NCBI RefSeq assembly: GCF_007197735.1
Contig: NZ_CP041637.1
Location: forward strand, 2,141,001-2,205,000
Source of the DNA: Formosa sediminum
GTDB taxonomy: Bacteria > Bacteroidota > Bacteroidia > Flavobacteriales > Flavobacteriaceae
Reading direction: 5' to 3'
Length of the DNA stretch: 64,000 bases
Shown here in pieces: positions 54,003 through 63,605 of this stretch (position 1 is the first letter of the stretch; each line of letters begins with the position of its first letter). The translations under genes were made by a program, and so were the position numbers. The notes under the pieces were generated by a model. The model had not been told where the DNA came from, searched no databases, and worked only from the letters and a program-made list of their open reading frames with translations.

Positions 54003-54679
54003 TCAAAATATTTTTTTACATAGATTTAAATAGGGAATAATTTTCTCTGTTATTAGGGCTATTCTATCTTTAGCACGTGGTTTAAAACTGGAGGTAATAG
54101 CGAATACTAATTCTAATTTTTTCTCTACCAGAATAATATTTCCACTATCACCAATTGCAGCATAGGTATTACGGTTAATTACCCACCATAAATATCCATA
54201 AGATTTATTATTCCATTGGCTATGTGCAATGGTACTCTCTCGTATCCAATTAGAAGGTACTAATTGTTGGTTATTCCATTTTCCCTCTTTAAGGTACAGT
54301 TGGCCAATTTTAGCAATATCTCTTGTGGTTAAACAGATTCCCCAACCGGAGGTGTTTACACATTTAGGGTCTATTACCCAGCCATGCACATGCTTATTTT
54401 TAAGAAAAGCAAAGTGTTCACATCTTTAGTGTGTATTCTTATAGGTTTTGGTGGATTAATTTCTAACGGAAGAAATAGATGTTTGGTAGCAAAATCCAAA
54501 ACGGAACTGCCAGTTGCATTACAAATTAAACCGGATAAAACTTGAATTCCAACAGTTGTATATTTAAAATCTTCACTTAATTTTTTGCCTCCTAAGAGGT
54601 CTAAAGCAGATTTTGTCCAATCTTCACTTGCGTATACTTTGGTATAAGGTTCGTATTTAAATTTATAAGGCGCCGTCAT
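54003..54679 (-). pseudogene. Beta-lactamase-family serine hydrolase, frameshifted and 5'-truncated
   Basis: Two overlapping minus-strand frames make one protein. From 54679 the first reads YKFKYEPYTKVYASEDWTKS, KYTTVGIQVLSGLICNATGS and LFLPLEINPPKPI. After a shift near 54385-54420 the second reads MHGWVIDPKCVNTSGWGICL, TTRDIAKIGQLYLKEGKWNN and NKSYGYLWWVINRNTYAAIG. This is the C-terminal two thirds of a class-C-type beta-lactamase/serine hydrolase (Y-T-T-x-G, W-G-x-x-x-T-x-x-D-x-A-K-x-G, Y-G-Y-x-W-W). The S-x-x-K active-site half is missing. Confidence 0.8.
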
Positions 54680-56040
54680 AGTTAATACCTGTTTGGACTA
54701 CCTAATAAATTTGGTGATATTTTTATGCAACATTAAACATAGGTTTAATTTTTAATTCTGACTCTTTTTCAGTCAGTGCTTTAAAATCCAAAGTTGAAAG
54801 GATTCTAACGTTTTTATACTACTTTATATAATTATCAATAATATTGTAAGCTTCTAAATAAGATTATCTGTAATTTGTCAATTTTTCTAACAAAAACCTA
54901 GGGCTCTTAAACCGTATTTTCTGTAGTAATATCGTCAATTAAAATCCATTAGAACATCATTCTATCTGCTAAAATCTTATAATAGTAGTTATATTATAAC
55001 ATAGGGGAACTACAATTTATAAATACTGATTACATACAATTTAGTTATTTATACAGCTTCCTTTTGTTTAATTTATAAAGGTGATTTAATATTACAAATA
55101 GGACTTTTAGATTCTAACATCCTTAAAACGACTAGCTATTTCTAAAAGATAATTAAAATTAGTGTTCCTCATTTGGAAGACATGCTATTTGTATTTAATA
55201 ACACAAATATACTCCTGTTGATATAATGTCTGTTGAAAATGAACCTTTACAAAATTTAAGTTTTAATCCGGTCAATCCTATTTCTATTTTGTCAGGACTC
55301 AATAATGTAAAAAAGCGATTGACTTTTAAAAGACTTGAACATAACTTCAAAGCTTTCACTGTCCATTTTGTTTCCCTATAAAGGCAAATGAAACGTATTC
55401 GCAACTTTAGTTTTAAAGTCAAATCCGCTAAAACAGAAAATAGGTTTATAATTCGTGTTCTTCTACTATTTATGATTTTATATTTCTCAATCTAACTTTC
55501 AAATACACCACGATATATATCACGATTTTTTTTTTTTTTATTTTTTTGAAAGCAAAATAAAAACATTCAAAGGTGGATAGAGATATAAATTGGTTTACTT
55601 GAATTTTACCAATCACAGAATATTCTAAATTTTTAAACTTTGAATATTAAATTATTTAAGGTAGTTTATGCGGGAAGATTGATGTTTTAGAATTGATTTT
55701 GAAAATATCATAACAAATTATCCTAAACTGTTATTCATTTTCATTTTATTTTAGTCAATTTGATTAGTGAATGTCGAAAACTCATTAAATATGTCCTATA
55801 GCGTGTCCTATTATGATTGTTATTATTATAAGTTATTGAAATAATGGTTATTGTGACTTTGTTATTATTATTGGTTTAAATTAATTGAAAGAAGTATTTA
55901 GTTTTCTATTTCTTAAACATACTGTGTTTATAATTGTATCGAAACTAATATGAGGCCTTTTTGTTCAACGTGTTTTATCTAAATAATGTAATGAGTCCAC
56001 AATATTTTTTTAGTTAAACAAAATTATAATCAGTTTTATA
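54680..56040. other. 1.36 kb AT-rich stretch, no intact gene recognised
   Basis: No ORF over 75 codons. A minus-strand stretch at 55195-55470 looks protein-like in places (VKALKLCSSLLKVNRFFTLL) with stops and shifts, perhaps an old transposase or other remnant, but I cannot name it. A homopolymer T run lies near 55527-55548. Confidence 0.4.
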
Positions 56041-57306
56041 TTATCCTTTTAACTTTCTAACGGCATCTTTTAAGATTAGGATAAAGCGAATCATTATGTT
56101 TTTTTTCATTCGTCGAACTTCTCTTCGAAGTTTAGCATTTTCTATTTTTGTAAATTGTAATTGATTTATTAGAAATACATTCTGATTTTGATTTGTAACC
56201 AAGTCATCAAAGTTATTATAAAGGTAATTTAGTCTATCCTTCATAATAGAACCAATGGTGTAAAAGGATAATTTATCTTTTACAAAAAGGCTGGCGTTAC
56301 TGGTTTTTAAATGTCTTAAATCTGAATTTTCGTAAATAGTTCTTAATTTATCTGCAGTCTCTTTTAGTAATGGATTAGCCCATAATGTTTTTGAACAAAA
56401 GTTGTTATCTGGGTTTTCAATGTAACTAAGTTTATAATCAACTAAATAGCTATTGTCTTCCTTCATGAATTCAGTATTGCCTGAATAATTTGTTGCTATA
56501 GTTGGTTTTCCTAAATACATAGCTTCAGCTAGCGTTAATCCAAATCCTTCTGAATGATGCATTGAAACATAAGAGTCGCAAGTGTTTATTAAGTGGTTTA
56601 CACCGTTTTTATCCAGTTCTACATCATATATTTTTATGTTTTTAGAGGCGCATAATTCTAAGCGTTGTTTTTGTTTCTTATGTTGTTTTCCTCCTACGGT
56701 TTTGATAACTAATTCTACGTTGTCGTTATCTCTAAAAGCAGTGTTAAAAGCTTCGATTAGGAAAAAAGGATTCTTTCTCTCTAAAGAGCTATGGTAGCTA
56801 AATATAAATAGAAAACTGAATTTTTCGTTATCAAAAAAATTAATGTTATTTTGGTTTGATAGCGGTGCTAGATGAACTTCGACTGGGTGAGGAACTACAA
56901 TTATGGGGTTATTGTATGTTCTCTGGAATATGTTTTTACAGTATTCTGAAGGCGTCCAAATTTCATTAAATAGATTTAAGTTTTCAACTAATTCGGGAGC
57001 AATGTATTCTGATTCCCATACTAAGAAAAGAATAGTATATTTTTTTTTAAACAGATCAGGATCTATAACAGCTAAAAAGGATTCGAGATCTTTTAAAGAT
57101 ATTTGAATTAGATTAATAGCATAGTTAAAGGAATATTGATAGTTGGTGCTTTGTTTTACTTTGTCGTAATTTATTAAATTAAGAGGGATATCTAGTTTTT
57201 TAGCAGCATTGATATTTAGCCTGATAGCTTCACCTAAGCCAAACATAGCTTCTGTATATCCAATAATGTTAAGCCCTTGTATATCTAGTTTCATGTCGTG
57301 TTGCAT
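56041..57306 (-). CDS. Glycosyltransferase family 4 protein with basic helical tail
   Basis: A 421-residue GT-B enzyme. The N-terminal GLNIIGYTEAMFGLGEAIRL is the pattern of GT4 enzymes that act on O-polysaccharides. The central YTILFLVWESEYIAPELVEN and EIWTPSEYCKNIFQ follow. The donor domain has NINFFDNEKFSFLFIFSYHS, SMHHSEGFGLTLAEAMYLGK and TIATNYSGNTEFM. The last 40 residues (LRREVRRMKKNIMIRFILIL) are basic and amphipathic, probably for membrane association. ATG 57306 or 57294. It is the downstream end of a four-gene minus-strand cluster. Confidence 0.85.
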   Translation of the reverse strand: MQHDMKLDIQGLNIIGYTEAMFGLGEAIRLNINAAKKLDIPLNLINYDKVKQSTNYQYSFNYAINLIQISLKDLESFLAVIDPDLFKKKYTILFLVWESEYIAPELVENLNLFNEIWTPSEYCKNIFQRTYNNPIIVVPHPVEVHLAPLSNQNNINFFDNEKFSFLFIFSYHSSLERKNPFFLIEAFNTAFRDNDNVELVIKTVGGKQHKKQKQRLELCASKNIKIYDVELDKNGVNHLINTCDSYVSMHHSEGFGLTLAEAMYLGKPTIATNYSGNTEFMKEDNSYLVDYKLSYIENPDNNFCSKTLWANPLLKETADKLRTIYENSDLRHLKTSNASLFVKDKLSFYTIGSIMKDRLNYLYNNFDDLVTNQNQNVFLINQLQFTKIENAKLRREVRRMKKNIMIRFILILKDAVRKLKG

Positions 57307-57422
57307 TTATTTTTTAGTTGTTCAGTAAGAATTTAAGCATGGTATTCTGCTTCTCCATTTGTCTCTGATCCATATCTTGATAAAATGATTGCGATTTTAG
57401 ACCTGTTTAAAAAATGGATTTA

Positions 57423-59255
57423 CTAATTAAATTCTAGTGATTGAAGAGCGACTAAATTATGGTAAGTTCCTTTGGTGTTTAGTAATGTTTCGTGTGTGCC
57501 TTGTTCTATAATCTCTCCTTTTTTCATAACCACAATGTGATCTGCATTTCGTATGGTCGATAGCCTGTGTGCTATTGCTATGGATGTACGGTTTTCCATC
57601 ATGTTTTCAAGGGCGTCTTGCACTAGTTTTTCAGATTCGGTATCTAGGGCAGATGTTGCTTCATCAAGAATCATGATAGGAGGATTTTTTATAACAGCTC
57701 TAGCTATGGCGATACGTTGTCGTTGACCGCCTGAAAGTAAACTACCTCCATCTCCAACATTATTCTGGTATTTATTAGGGAAGTCAGAAATAAAATTATG
57801 GGCATTTGCTATTTTAGCAGCCTTAATAATATCTTCTTCATTGGTTTCTTCTATGCCTAAGGATATGTTATTAGCAATACTCTCATTAAATAAAATAGAA
57901 TCTTGTGCTACAATCCCCATTTGTTCTCTTAAAGACTTTGTTGTTACATCTCTAATATCAACACCATCAAAAGTAATACTACCTTCAGTGACATCGTAAA
58001 ATCGTGTTATTAAATTGGCAATGGTAGATTTACCACTTCCTGATTCACCAACTAGTGCTACTATTTTTCCTTTAGGAACAGTAAGGCTAAAGTTTTTTAG
58101 AACAAAATCATCTTTGTATTTAAAGGATACGTTATTAAATTTTATTTCATGATTAAACTCAGTGATCACTTTAGCATTTGGTTTATCTTTTAATGGGTTT
58201 TCGGCATCCAAGATAAAAGCGATTCTTTCATAGGCAGCATTTCCTCCCTGTAAGGCGTGGTTGGCTTTTGTAATGGCTTTAGCGGGTGTTAGAATTTGAT
58301 ATGCCAATCCAATGTATGCCATAAACGCACCACCACTCAAAGATTTATCAATTAACACTAACGACCCTCCGTAAATAAGTAAAATAGAAATAACTAGAAT
58401 GCCTAAAAACTCACTCGTTGGTGCAGATAAGCTCATGACTTTACCAATGGAATTGTTAAGGTTATTTATGTTCTTTGTGAGGTCATTAAATTTTTTAGAA
58501 AAATAACTTTCAGAAGTAAAATTTTTGATAATTTTTATACCGCCTAGTGTTTCTTCTATGTTTGATAATAAGTGGCCTTCTAATGAAAAAATATCACCAG
58601 ATTGACTTTTAATGCCTTTACTTAGTTTTGAAATTAAAAATCCAGAGATAGGAATAAAGAAGAATACAAAAACACTTAGTTTCCAGCTAATCGCAATCAT
58701 GGCAATCAATGTGAAAAGGATGGTTAAAGGTTCTCTAATCATCATTAAAACACTCATAAAAGATACTTTGATGGTATTAATATCAGCAGTCATTCTAGAA
58801 ATAAGATCTCCTTTTCTTTCATTAGAAAAAAAGGCTACATTTAAGCTTATTACTTTATTATAAACATCTTGTCTTAGGTCTTTTAAAATACCATTGTTTA
58901 AATACGTCATATATAAAATGGAAAGATAACTGAACACGTTTTTTAATAAGAAAGTACTCAATACAAACCCAACAATAGTAATTAATGTAGCTAATGGACC
59001 ATTGGTTTCATTCATATTGGTAATGAGATAATTAAGGTAGTTTTCAAGGTAGTTTAAGTCAAAATCTTTAATGCCATTATAAACAGGTTTTACTCTTAAT
59101 TTTTCACCTTCTTCAAATAATACTTTTACCATTGGTAGAAGAGAGAGCATGGATATTGATGAAAAAAAGGCATATAATATATTGAATAAGATGCTTAAGA
59201 ATTGATGCTTTCTATAAGGAACAAGGTATTTAAGGAATCTTTTAAAGTTTTTCAT
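57423..59255 (-). CDS. ABC exporter, fused permease and ATPase (MsbA/lipid-flippase type)
   Basis: A 610-residue half-transporter. The transmembrane domain (about 1-330) has six helices, starting KHQFLSILFNILYAFFSSIS. The nucleotide-binding domain (about 365-605) has Walker A GESGSGKST, Q-loop GIVAQDSILFNESIANNI, signature LSGGQRQRIAIARAV, Walker B PIMILDEATSALD and H-loop IAIAHRLSTI. It would flip a lipid-linked glycan or lipid A-core across the inner membrane, given glycosyltransferases on both sides. A toxin or peptide exporter is less likely as no peptidase domain is present. Confidence 0.9.
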   Translation of the reverse strand: MKNFKRFLKYLVPYRKHQFLSILFNILYAFFSSISMLSLLPMVKVLFEEGEKLRVKPVYNGIKDFDLNYLENYLNYLITNMNETNGPLATLITIVGFVLSTFLLKNVFSYLSILYMTYLNNGILKDLRQDVYNKVISLNVAFFSNERKGDLISRMTADINTIKVSFMSVLMMIREPLTILFTLIAMIAISWKLSVFVFFFIPISGFLISKLSKGIKSQSGDIFSLEGHLLSNIEETLGGIKIIKNFTSESYFSKKFNDLTKNINNLNNSIGKVMSLSAPTSEFLGILVISILLIYGGSLVLIDKSLSGGAFMAYIGLAYQILTPAKAITKANHALQGGNAAYERIAFILDAENPLKDKPNAKVITEFNHEIKFNNVSFKYKDDFVLKNFSLTVPKGKIVALVGESGSGKSTIANLITRFYDVTEGSITFDGVDIRDVTTKSLREQMGIVAQDSILFNESIANNISLGIEETNEEDIIKAAKIANAHNFISDFPNKYQNNVGDGGSLLSGGQRQRIAIARAVIKNPPIMILDEATSALDTESEKLVQDALENMMENRTSIAIAHRLSTIRNADHIVVMKKGEIIEQGTHETLLNTKGTYHNLVALQSLEFN

Positions 59256-59286
59256 TAAGAGGTGTATCGTAATTAATATGTAAGTG

Positions 59287-60387
59287 TTATTTTTCTAAAA
59301 TGCTTTTGTAAATAGCCGTATAATCTAGGGCAGCTTTATCCCAGGTAAATTGTTTTGATCGATGAATATAAGCCGTTTGGTAAGTGTCTTTGTTGTCTTC
59401 AAAAGTATTCATGCCCATTTCAAATACATTGGCCATATCTTTTGCGTCGAAATTGGACCAATAAAAGGCGTGATCTCCACCTATTTCAGGTAAAGATGTT
59501 TTGTTAGACAGGAAAACGGGTTTCCCAAAAGTCATGGCTTCTAAAACTGGAAGTCCAAAGCCTTCTCGTAATGATGGAAAAGCAAAGGCCATACAGTTTT
59601 TATAATAAAACATCTTATCGGATTCTGAAATACTGCCTAGTAAGACAACTCTGCTTTCTAACTTGAAATGTTGTATTTTTTCTTTCAGAATTTCAGCGTA
59701 TCCTGTTTTTAATCCTCCGGCGATAAACAAAACAACATCTTTTAAATGCCTTAGCATTTCTATTAATACATGAAAATTCTTTTTTTCTAAAATTTGACCT
59801 ATTGAAAAAATAAAAGGTTTATTGGGTGTGTAAATGGGCTGGTTGTTTTTAATAATATCTAAAGCGTTATTATTAAAATTATTTCCATTGTAAATTACAT
59901 ATTCAGGTATTTTTGGAATATCAAAGTGAGCATGGGTTTGCTGCTTGGTAAATTCTGAAATATACACTATAGCCGAACTTCTTTTAATTTTACTTTTCAG
60001 TTGATTTATTCTAAAATTTAAACGCTTTCCTGATTCTTCTTCTATAAAATTTACATCATGAATAGTTAATAAATAGGGGGAGTTTAAGGACGCGGGCTCT
60101 ATTTTTGTATTTTGATTTACTGAATGCCACAAATTAAACTTTTTCCTGATTCGAAAAAGAGGGTATCTGGTTATAGGTATATATGTATTGAAGGAAATTT
60201 TATCATATAATTCCTTTTTAACACTGCTATTATTGCAATTAAGGATAATCTCATGCGTGCGAAGAAATTCTGTCTCTTTACTTAAAGCTCTAGCTAAATT
60301 GTAATTGAATTGACCAAAACCGCTGTGCAGATTATTTATATTGTGAGTTTCTAAAAAAATACTTTTAGTAGGGTGTGATTTTTTCAT
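59287..60387 (-). CDS. Glycosyltransferase family 4 protein (GT1-type domain)
   Basis: A 366-residue GT-B enzyme. The N-terminal part has HNINNLHSGFGQFNYNLARA (glycine loop) and YLLTIHDVNFIEEESGKRLN. The donor domain starts near 192 with PFIFSIGQILEKKNFHVLIE. It includes MAFAFPSLREGFGLPVLEAM and TFGKPVFLSNKTSLPEIGGD with both conserved Glu residues. It resembles mannosyltransferases of O-antigen clusters, but the sugar cannot be assigned. It lies 31 bases upstream of the ABC exporter gene on the same strand. Confidence 0.87.
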   Translation of the reverse strand: MKKSHPTKSIFLETHNINNLHSGFGQFNYNLARALSKETEFLRTHEIILNCNNSSVKKELYDKISFNTYIPITRYPLFRIRKKFNLWHSVNQNTKIEPASLNSPYLLTIHDVNFIEEESGKRLNFRINQLKSKIKRSSAIVYISEFTKQQTHAHFDIPKIPEYVIYNGNNFNNNALDIIKNNQPIYTPNKPFIFSIGQILEKKNFHVLIEMLRHLKDVVLFIAGGLKTGYAEILKEKIQHFKLESRVVLLGSISESDKMFYYKNCMAFAFPSLREGFGLPVLEAMTFGKPVFLSNKTSLPEIGGDHAFYWSNFDAKDMANVFEMGMNTFEDNKDTYQTAYIHRSKQFTWDKAALDYTAIYKSILEK

Positions 60388-60542
60388 AAATATGATTTGT
60401 GAACTATTGAATGGACTAATTTTTTAATTATTATTTTGGTCAGATTTAAGGCTATATATAATATCTAATAGTTTGATAAATATTATATTAAGGTGTAATT
60501 AAAAAGTACAAAAAAAGAGTGCTTAAAAAACAAAATAAGAAC

Positions 60543-61697
60543 TCAAACTGCTTGGGTTAAAAGAGAATTTTTCATAAAAAGTTCTCTTTTTTTCATTCGG
60601 AGAAGTTTAGTAGGAGCAGTGTCTTTTTTTACAGGAATATTAAGATGGAGAAAACGATTGATCTTGTCTTTAAATAATAGTGGTTTGAATTTATTATATA
60701 AGTCCTGATTATCTTTTTTTAATTGTTTTCTAGATTTGTTGTGTAAAAGTGAAGGCAAATAATCTTTTAAATGTACTGCTTCATGATGTTTAATATGATT
60801 AAAAGTTTTCCAAATATCTTGCTCTATCCAAGACGAAAATATACTAAACGTGGGTATATTAAGTGCCTTAGCGATATTGATAGCACCACCTTCATTACCG
60901 ATTATAGCATCGCAATGGTACAAGATTGCTAAAAAGGAACGTAAGGAAGGTGTATATACTTCAAATTTAATTTTAGCCTGTGTTACAGAAGCGCATAACT
61001 TATAAAGTTTCAAGGCATCATCTAATTGTGATGGCATGTAATTAAATAATATCGTAAATTCACCTTTGCATGCAATATTGTCAATTAGTTCAGCCATATA
61101 GGGGAGTGGGTATGTTTTTTCTATACTGCTGCCTAAAATATTAATCATGATGACTGGGTTAGAAAAATCTATATTATTCTTTTCTAAAAATATACGTGCT
61201 TTTAAAATTTCATTTTTTGTTAAATGTATTTTTGGAAGACATTTCATTGCATCTATTTCTGCAATAAAGGGTTTAAGTAATTTTAGTCTGTTTTCAATCG
61301 CCAAACCTAAATTAGAATGTCCTTTTTTCGCATACTTAAAGGTTTTGGTATATAGTAGTCTAGTGTACCATTTATCCATAGAAATTTTAGTATCAGCATT
61401 AGAAAAAGAACTGACTAATATGCTTTCCAATTTTCCATAAGCATCTATAACCACATCAAATTTCTCTTGATTTATTTTATTTAAAAATTTGTAGAAGGAC
61501 CATTTGTTATTTTTATACTCTTCTTTAAAAAAAATAACCCGGTCAATATAAGGGTTATTAGTAACTATAGCTTCAGTATGAGTATTAATTAAATAATGAA
61601 TTTCACTATTTGAAATGTTCTTTTTAAGCTGTTCACAAAGCATCGTACTTAAAAGCACATCACCTATCATTTTTTGTTGAATAATTAGAATTTTCAT
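60543..61697 (-). CDS. Glycosyltransferase family 9 (heptosyltransferase-like)
   Basis: A 384-residue protein of the ADP-heptose:LPS heptosyltransferase family. The N-terminus is ILIIQQKMIGDVLLSTMLCE, the G-D-x-x-L-[ST]-x-P-type loop (here G-D-V-L-L-S-T-M). FDVVIDAYGKLESILVSSFS and VIMINILGSSIEKTYPLPYM follow. The donor site is DAIIGNEGGAINIAKALNIP, the usual D-S-G-x-x-H-x-A-x-A-x-x-x-P with Asn-Glu-Gly-Gly-Ala. It probably adds a core sugar to lipopolysaccharide. First gene of the minus-strand cluster; the IS element lies 113 bases upstream. Confidence 0.87.
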   Translation of the reverse strand: MKILIIQQKMIGDVLLSTMLCEQLKKNISNSEIHYLINTHTEAIVTNNPYIDRVIFFKEEYKNNKWSFYKFLNKINQEKFDVVIDAYGKLESILVSSFSNADTKISMDKWYTRLLYTKTFKYAKKGHSNLGLAIENRLKLLKPFIAEIDAMKCLPKIHLTKNEILKARIFLEKNNIDFSNPVIMINILGSSIEKTYPLPYMAELIDNIACKGEFTILFNYMPSQLDDALKLYKLCASVTQAKIKFEVYTPSLRSFLAILYHCDAIIGNEGGAINIAKALNIPTFSIFSSWIEQDIWKTFNHIKHHEAVHLKDYLPSLLHNKSRKQLKKDNQDLYNKFKPLLFKDKINRFLHLNIPVKKDTAPTKLLRMKKRELFMKNSLLTQAV

Positions 61698-61848
61698 AAT
61701 TGAGTTGTTCTAAGTAGATGCAAAAAAAACAAACAGGTTGCTTGGGTATATGTTAAATAAATATTAATAAAAAATATTTTGATTTTACCTTTTGTTGATA
61801 TTAGAAACTATGGACTTGCAACAAAAAACTGGACAAATAGTTGAATGA

Positions 61849-62703
61849 CTATGCAGCTAGTTTAAGGTTATATATGTCTAATTCAAATTCTCTTATAGTT
61901 TTATTTCCTAAAAAGGAATGTCTTCTTCTATTATTGTACCAGGTTTCTATCCATCCAAAGATGGATAACTCCGCTTCAGATCTCAACTTATAATTGTGCC
62001 TATAAACCCATTCTACCTTTAAAGATTTAAAGAACGATTCTGCAACTGCGTTATCCCAGCAATTACCTTTTCTGCTCATAGATTGGTTTACTAAGCCTTT
62101 GTAACTTTTAATTAAAGAGGTGAACTTATGGCTGGCATATTGTATACCTCGGTCAGAATGAAAAATTAAAGACTGGGTTAAAGTTTTTTTCTTTATAGCC
62201 ATATGCCAAGCTTTAATAATAGTATCCTCTGTGCTTAGGTTATCGCTTAGAGCCCACCCAACAACTTTACGGTTAAACAAATCAATAATGACAGTAAAAT
62301 ATAACCAGCCTTGCTTGGTTTTAATATAGGTAATATCACTTACCCAAACTTGATTTTGTCTGCTTACTTCAAAGTTTTGGTTTAATAAATTAGGTGCTAT
62401 AGGATAATTATGCTTACTATCTGTGGTTGCTCTAAACTTACGTTTTCGTTTTTCAAACAAATAATTAGCACTCATAATACGCGCCACTCTGGGCTTTGAT
62501 ATTTTATAGCCTAATGTCTCCAGTTCTGTTTTTATTCTAGGAGAACCATAGCTTTGAAAACTATCCTTAAATATACCTTTAATAAGCGCAGTTACCTTTT
62601 GATTTTCTAACCATAATTTACTTGGTCCTGATTGCAACCAATGGTAATAACCGATTTTGCTTACCTTTAATATTTGACACATCGTCTCGACATGAAATCT
62701 CAT
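61849..62703 (-). CDS. IS3-family transposase OrfB (DDE integrase domain)
   Basis: A 284-residue catalytic part. The HTH_21-like start has VETMCQILKVSKIGYYHWLQ. The DDE core (rve) has VWVSDITYIKTKQGWLYFTV (first Asp), IFHSDRGIQYASHKF (second Asp) and NAVAESFFKSLKVEW (Glu); all three acidic residues are present. The same frame is open upstream to about 62741 (RQEKYRFIKQHL), overlapping orfA, as expected for -1 programmed frameshifting in IS3 elements. Annotated start ATG 62703 is therefore only the first Met in the frame. Confidence 0.92.
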   Translation of the reverse strand: MRFHVETMCQILKVSKIGYYHWLQSGPSKLWLENQKVTALIKGIFKDSFQSYGSPRIKTELETLGYKISKPRVARIMSANYLFEKRKRKFRATTDSKHNYPIAPNLLNQNFEVSRQNQVWVSDITYIKTKQGWLYFTVIIDLFNRKVVGWALSDNLSTEDTIIKAWHMAIKKKTLTQSLIFHSDRGIQYASHKFTSLIKSYKGLVNQSMSRKGNCWDNAVAESFFKSLKVEWVYRHNYKLRSEAELSIFGWIETWYNNRRRHSFLGNKTIREFELDIYNLKLAA

Positions 62704-62714
62704 AAGGTGTTGTT

Positions 62715-63029
62715 TTATAAATCTGTATTTTTCTTGTCGCTAGCGGAGAAGATGCTGATGACCTTTTTTAAGATGTCACGTTCCATTTCAGTATCCTTTA
62801 AAGCTTTTTTTAATCGAACTATCTCTTTTTCTTCATCGGTTATTTTAGGATTACCACGGCCTGGAAAACTGTTCTTACCGTAATCTTTTAACTCTTTACG
62901 CTAACGGTAAAGTACGGATGGGAATATGTCCAGGTCTTCACATACTTGCTTTACATTGCCCTTGGCATAACTCAACTCGACTGCTTTTTGTTTAAATTCT
63001 AAGGTGTAATGTTTAGATTTTCTTCTCAA
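62715..63029 (-). pseudogene. IS3-family transposase OrfA with an internal stop
   Basis: The minus-strand frame from TTG 63029 reads LRRKSKHYTLEFKQKAVELS, then YAKGNVKQVCEDLD and LYR. A TAG (62901-62903) stands where relatives have Trp in L-Y-x-W-R-K-E. It continues RKELKDYGKNSFPGRGNPKI and LKKALKDTEMERDILKKVIS to the stop at 62715. This is the HTH_Tnp_1/leucine-zipper half. The stop should prevent the OrfAB fusion transposase, so the element is probably unable to move by itself. Confidence 0.82.
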
Positions 63030-63097
63030 AATGGCTAAGATAAAAACTAACTAAAATATTCTCTCATCTTTACGTCCAGTCTAATATAGGAAGTCCA

Positions 63098-63559
63098 CAA
63101 ATAAAAGGTTAAAAACACGCCAATAAAGGAAATAGGAATCATGCTAATAATTGCAAGTGGTTGTTTTAGCGACTCCAATAAAATATCACAAATAAAGAAA
63201 ATAATTAAAATAACGATAAACAAGGAGTAGTATTGATTTTCTCCTTCTTTATCCCAGTTATTATTTATAGTCTTACCTATATTAAACCCTAACGGTAATT
63301 TCTCTTTAAAAGATTTTATATTATCAACTTTTACTTTATTTTCCAATTGGTAGGTGCCAATTAAATCGTAAGCCACTAACAAACTATATTTTTGATTGGT
63401 TTTAGAAATCGTATTCCCCGAATTTCGCTTATCAATAGTAGCCAATTGATTTAATTTGTATTGCTGATTTCTAATCCACAGCGGTGTGTTTTTTAAATCC
63501 CACACATTAAATTTTTTGTAATTGTCAGACTCCAATTTTACAGATTGCATTTCATCCAA
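63098..63559 (-). pseudogene. C-terminal fragment of an RND efflux permease, cut by the IS element
   Basis: The frame carries periplasmic-domain-like sequence (VWDLKNTPLWIRNQQYKLNQ, KYSLLVAYDLIGTYQLENKV) and then two membrane helices (YYSLFIVILIIFFICDILLE and PLAIISMIPISFIGVFLTFY). The pattern L-E-S-x-x-x-P-L-A-I-I-x-x-I-P is that of TM9/TM10 of CusA/AcrB-type pumps. From 63097 the reading continues into the IS to 63047. The N-terminal part of the pump is missing too, so this is doubly truncated. Confidence 0.75.
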
Positions 63560-63605
63560 TCCTTATATAAGATTACATCTTTTATATTTTCACATAAATT
63601 TATAT

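Larger units (their letters stand above)
61811..63097 (-). mobile_element. IS3-family insertion sequence with imperfect terminal inverted repeats
   Basis: About 1287 bp, the normal IS3 size. The left end tggacttgcaacaaaaaact (61811 on) and the right end read inward on the minus strand (tggacttcctatattagact from 63097) match at TGGACTT and again at ACTGGAC in register. No target duplication is evident next to these ends. It contains orfA with a stop codon and an intact orfB. It interrupts the end of an RND permease remnant. Confidence 0.8.

Noticed and set aside
55195-55422. 75-codon minus-strand ORF, perhaps a transposase remnant
   Set aside because: Some protein-like character, but no motif that identifies a family; left as unassigned sequence.
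57307-57422. Possible small gene between the GT4 and ABC genes
   Set aside because: Only 116 bases with no start and ORF of useful length.
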